This document shows, piece after piece, positions 61,900 through 64,000 of a stretch of DNA of 64,000 nucleotides. A program made the position numbers and the translations under genes. The notes beneath the pieces were generated by a model. The model worked only from the letters and a program-made list of their open reading frames with translations. It searched no databases and was not told where the DNA came from. The stretch comes from Ulvibacter litoralis. GTDB taxonomy: Bacteria > Bacteroidota > Bacteroidia > Flavobacteriales > Flavobacteriaceae. Position 1 is the stretch's first letter; every line of letters starts with the position of its first letter. Location of the stretch: NCBI RefSeq assembly GCF_900102055.1, contig NZ_FNBA01000001.1, forward strand, positions 496,001 through 560,000. Reading direction: 5' to 3'.

Positions 61900-62415
61900 A
61901 TGAACTCACAACTTTTCACCCTAGCGCTCTTAGAGATAATTCTGTCTATCGGAATTTCTGTGGTCGTTATTTTCATTTCGTACATCCTCTTAAAAAAGTT
62001 ATTTTTCAAGAAAGAAACACTGCAAGGAGACAATCTAGCATTTGTAATTTTCACGTCAGGAATTATGCTATCTATTGGTATTATTTTAAGTGAAGTTGTT
62101 CCGTCAATCACCAATGTAATCCGACTTTCAGCAACGCAAAACGAAGCCATTAGCATCACTACTATTATTGGATATTCAACCTTGTATCTTTTTATTGGTT
62201 TTGTTTGCGCACTATGTATAAACCTTGCTGTTTTTTTACTATTCTCTCTTCTTACCAAAGGAGTAAATGAGTTTAAAGAGATACAACGCAACAATATTGC
62301 TGTAGCTATTTTGGTGGCAACCATACTCATTAGCATCACACTTATCGCAAAAGATAGTATTTCGTTATTAATCAGCTCTTTAGTGCCGTATCCAGAAGTT
62401 ACAAATTATTTATAA
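61900..62415 (+). CDS. DUF350 family membrane protein
   Basis: A 171-residue protein with about four hydrophobic helices (IILSIGISVVVIFISYILLKKLF; LAFVIFTSGIMLSIGIILSEVV; LYLFIGFVCALCINLAVFLLF; NIAVAILVATILISITLIA). The pattern, with NLAFVIFTSGIMLSIGIIL, resembles DUF350 (YjfL) proteins. Function unknown. It follows the transglutaminase-like gene by 7 nt. The three genes (luxE-like, transglutaminase-like, DUF350) form an operon. Confidence 0.78.
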   Translation: MNSQLFTLALLEIILSIGISVVVIFISYILLKKLFFKKETLQGDNLAFVIFTSGIMLSIGIILSEVVPSITNVIRLSATQNEAISITTIIGYSTLYLFIGFVCALCINLAVFLLFSLLTKGVNEFKEIQRNNIAVAILVATILISITLIAKDSISLLISSLVPYPEVTNYL

Positions 62416-62525
62416 AAACAATGTAAGGTAACTAACAAACCGTCGACTATTACTTCAGTTAAAATATTTAATGGTTTATGAAGAAGAGGAGTTAAGACTC
62501 TTTCATAGTTGGTTGGTTAGTTGAA

Positions 62526-62560
62526 AAAACCCCTAAGTCTACAGTAGATTTAGGGGTTTT
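62526..62560. terminator. Bidirectional intrinsic terminator between DUF350 gene and tyrS
   Basis: AAAACCCCTAAGTCTAC pairs with GTAGATTTAGGGGTTTT (one mismatch), with A/T tracts on both sides, serving the plus-strand operon and the minus-strand tyrS. Confidence 0.85.
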
Positions 62561-62594
62561 ATTTAATTTTTATTTCTGAAAGCTTGCGTTTTTA

Positions 62595-63893
62595 CTACAC
62601 TACTTTAATAATGAAGTAGTTTTTCTTACCACGTTGCAACAACACAAATTGGTTGTTGATTAAATCTGAAGTTGAAACACTAAATGCATCTGTAACTTTT
62701 TCTCTATTTACAGAAATTGAATTCTCTTTCAAGGCACGACGCGCTTCACCGTTCGATTTTAAGAAGCCTGTCTTTTCTGCTAAAGCTCCTATAATATCCA
62801 ACCCAGCTTCAATTTCTGCCATTGGCACTTCTGTTTGTGGAACTCCGTCAAACACATCTAAAAAGGTTTGCTCGTCTAGTTCTTTTAAATCGTCTGCTGA
62901 AGAATTACCAAATAATATTGCAGAAGCTTTCACTGCTTTCTCATATTCTTCTTCATTGTGAACCGTACACGTTACTTCTTGTGCCAAACGCTTTTGAAGC
63001 AAGCGCATGTGCGGCGCTTCTTTGTGTTCAGCAACAATTGCTTCAATTGTTTGTTGATCTAAGAATGTAAATATTTTAATGTATTTCTCAGCATCATCAT
63101 CACTAGTATTTAACCAGTATTGGTAAAATTTATAGGGTGAAGTTCGTTTTGCATCTAACCAAACATTTCCACCTTCACTTTTTCCAAACTTGCTTCCGTC
63201 ACTTTTAGTAATTAACGGACAGGTAAGTGCGTACCCTTTACCTCCACCAATACGACGAATTAATTCGGTACCCGTTGTGATGTTTCCCCATTGATCGCTA
63301 CCGCCCATTTGAAGCGTGCAACCTTCATTTTTATACAAATGCAAGAAGTCATATCCTTGTACCAATTGGTATGTAAACTCTGTGAAAGACAATCCGTCAG
63401 CATTCTCGCCCGTCAATCTTTTTTTCACAGAATCTTTCGCCATCATATAATTTACCGTAATATGTTTTCCAACATCACGAATAAAATCTAAAAATGAAAA
63501 CTCTTTCATCCAATCGTAATTATTTACGAGTAAAGCTTGATTCTCGGCTCCCGAATTAAAATCTAAAAATTGTGACAATTGAGCACGTACACATTCTTGA
63601 TTGTGGCGTAATGTTTTTTCATCTAAAAAATTACGTTCATTAGATTTTCCCGAAGGATCACCAATCATTCCCGTAGCACCCCCTACCAAAGCAACGGGTT
63701 TATGTCCGCATCTTTGATAAAAAGACAACAACATAATAGGTACTAAATTACCTATGTGAAGTGAATCTGCTGTTGGATCAAACCCAATATACGCGGCGCG
63801 CATTTGCTCCATTAAATGGGTTTCTGTTTCTGGCATTACATCATGGACCATTCCTCTCCATTGTAACTCTTCTACGAAATTTTTTAGTTTCAA
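62595..63893 (-). CDS. tyrS: Tyrosyl-tRNA synthetase
   Basis: Class I synthetase, 432 residues. The HIGH-like motif is in [19 protein letters not shown], tyrosine-binding segments are in [39 protein letters not shown] and [11 protein letters not shown], and the KMSKS motif is [10 protein letters not shown]-terminal S4 RNA-binding domain follows (about 360-430: [20 protein letters not shown]). It charges tRNA-Tyr. The 107 nt upstream to the window end hold its promoter region and no other visible gene. Confidence 0.96.
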   Translation of the reverse strand: MKLKNFVEELQWRGMVHDVMPETETHLMEQMRAAYIGFDPTADSLHIGNLVPIMLLSFYQRCGHKPVALVGGATGMIGDPSGKSNERNFLDEKTLRHNQECVRAQLSQFLDFNSGAENQALLVNNYDWMKEFSFLDFIRDVGKHITVNYMMAKDSVKKRLTGENADGLSFTEFTYQLVQGYDFLHLYKNEGCTLQMGGSDQWGNITTGTELIRRIGGGKGYALTCPLITKSDGSKFGKSEGGNVWLDAKRTSPYKFYQYWLNTSDDDAEKYIKIFTFLDQQTIEAIVAEHKEAPHMRLLQKRLAQEVTCTVHNEEEYEKAVKASAILFGNSSADDLKELDEQTFLDVFDGVPQTEVPMAEIEAGLDIIGALAEKTGFLKSNGEARRALKENSISVNREKVTDAFSVSTSDLINNQFVLLQRGKKNYFIIKVV

Positions 63894-64000
63894 AATTGTG
63901 TCTTTTTTTAATAATTCAACAAAGATAGTCGGATATGGCTAAAAGATGAAAGTATATTACAAAAAAGACTATTTTTGAGTATATGATTTTAGTTACGGGC

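Overview
The window is chromosomal DNA of a member of the Bacteroidota, most likely a marine Flavobacteriaceae. Supporting signs are low G+C, TAnnTTTG-type -7 promoter boxes, a T9SS type A sorting domain protein, DUF4919 and DUF3050 proteins, an exonuclease-fused DnaE, and a family-typical integrase.

Positions 1-23,871 hold an integrated genomic island. A tRNA-Asp gene (23,843-23,919, minus strand) marks its right edge. A 191-bp direct repeat (1-191 and 23,681-23,871, one mismatch) contains the 3' end of that tRNA and its downstream terminator, so the predicted excised circle is 23,680 bp. The left arm carries an apparently intact type 1 BREX phage-defence locus: brxA, brxB, brxC, pglX, pglZ, brxL. 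Two extra genes sit between pglX and pglZ, a HExxH metallopeptidase-like protein and an AlbA_2/HATPase/HTH regulator-like protein. After them comes a 311-bp spacer with two arrays of 12-nt repeats; the first array encodes a 25-residue leucine-periodic micro-ORF. A DEAH-box helicase of unknown role follows brxL. The right arm (18,018-23,549) is the island backbone: DUF3871 protein, RecA/Sak4-like ATPase, a small protein, a lipoprotein, a RadC-like JAB protein, a small HTH protein and a tyrosine recombinase. No relaxase, conjugation gene or recognisable replication initiator is visible.

Positions 24,036-34,740 are ordinary chromosome: DUF58 protein, a four-helix-bundle protein bracketed by 7-nt tandem repeats, ClpP, thioredoxin, a GNAT protein followed by three consecutive pirins, a SulP anion transporter with a UspA-like protein, a two-component pair and a Crp/Fnr regulator.

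Positions 34,748-39,232 look like a second, smaller defence site between DUF4919 and dnaE. It has a C-terminal scrap resembling a Sau3AI/MutH endonuclease, then an XRE regulator with an inverted-repeat operator candidate, and an McrB-McrC type IV restriction pair.

Positions 39,372-64,000 are housekeeping: dnaE with fused proofreading exonuclease, rpsP-rimM-trmN6, a glutaryl-CoA dehydrogenase-like enzyme, ferredoxin and its reductase, NifU/Mrp iron-sulfur proteins, an alkyltransferase-like protein, trmB, a PhoR/PhoB-like pair, a T9SS cargo protein, a LuxE-like/transglutaminase-like/DUF350 cluster, and tyrS. Four intergenic REP-like elements are scattered between 26.5 and 51.4 kb.

The strongest leads for something under-described are the extra genes and 12-nt repeat/micro-ORF spacer inside the BREX locus, the helicase after brxL, and the heptamer-bracketed four-helix-bundle gene.
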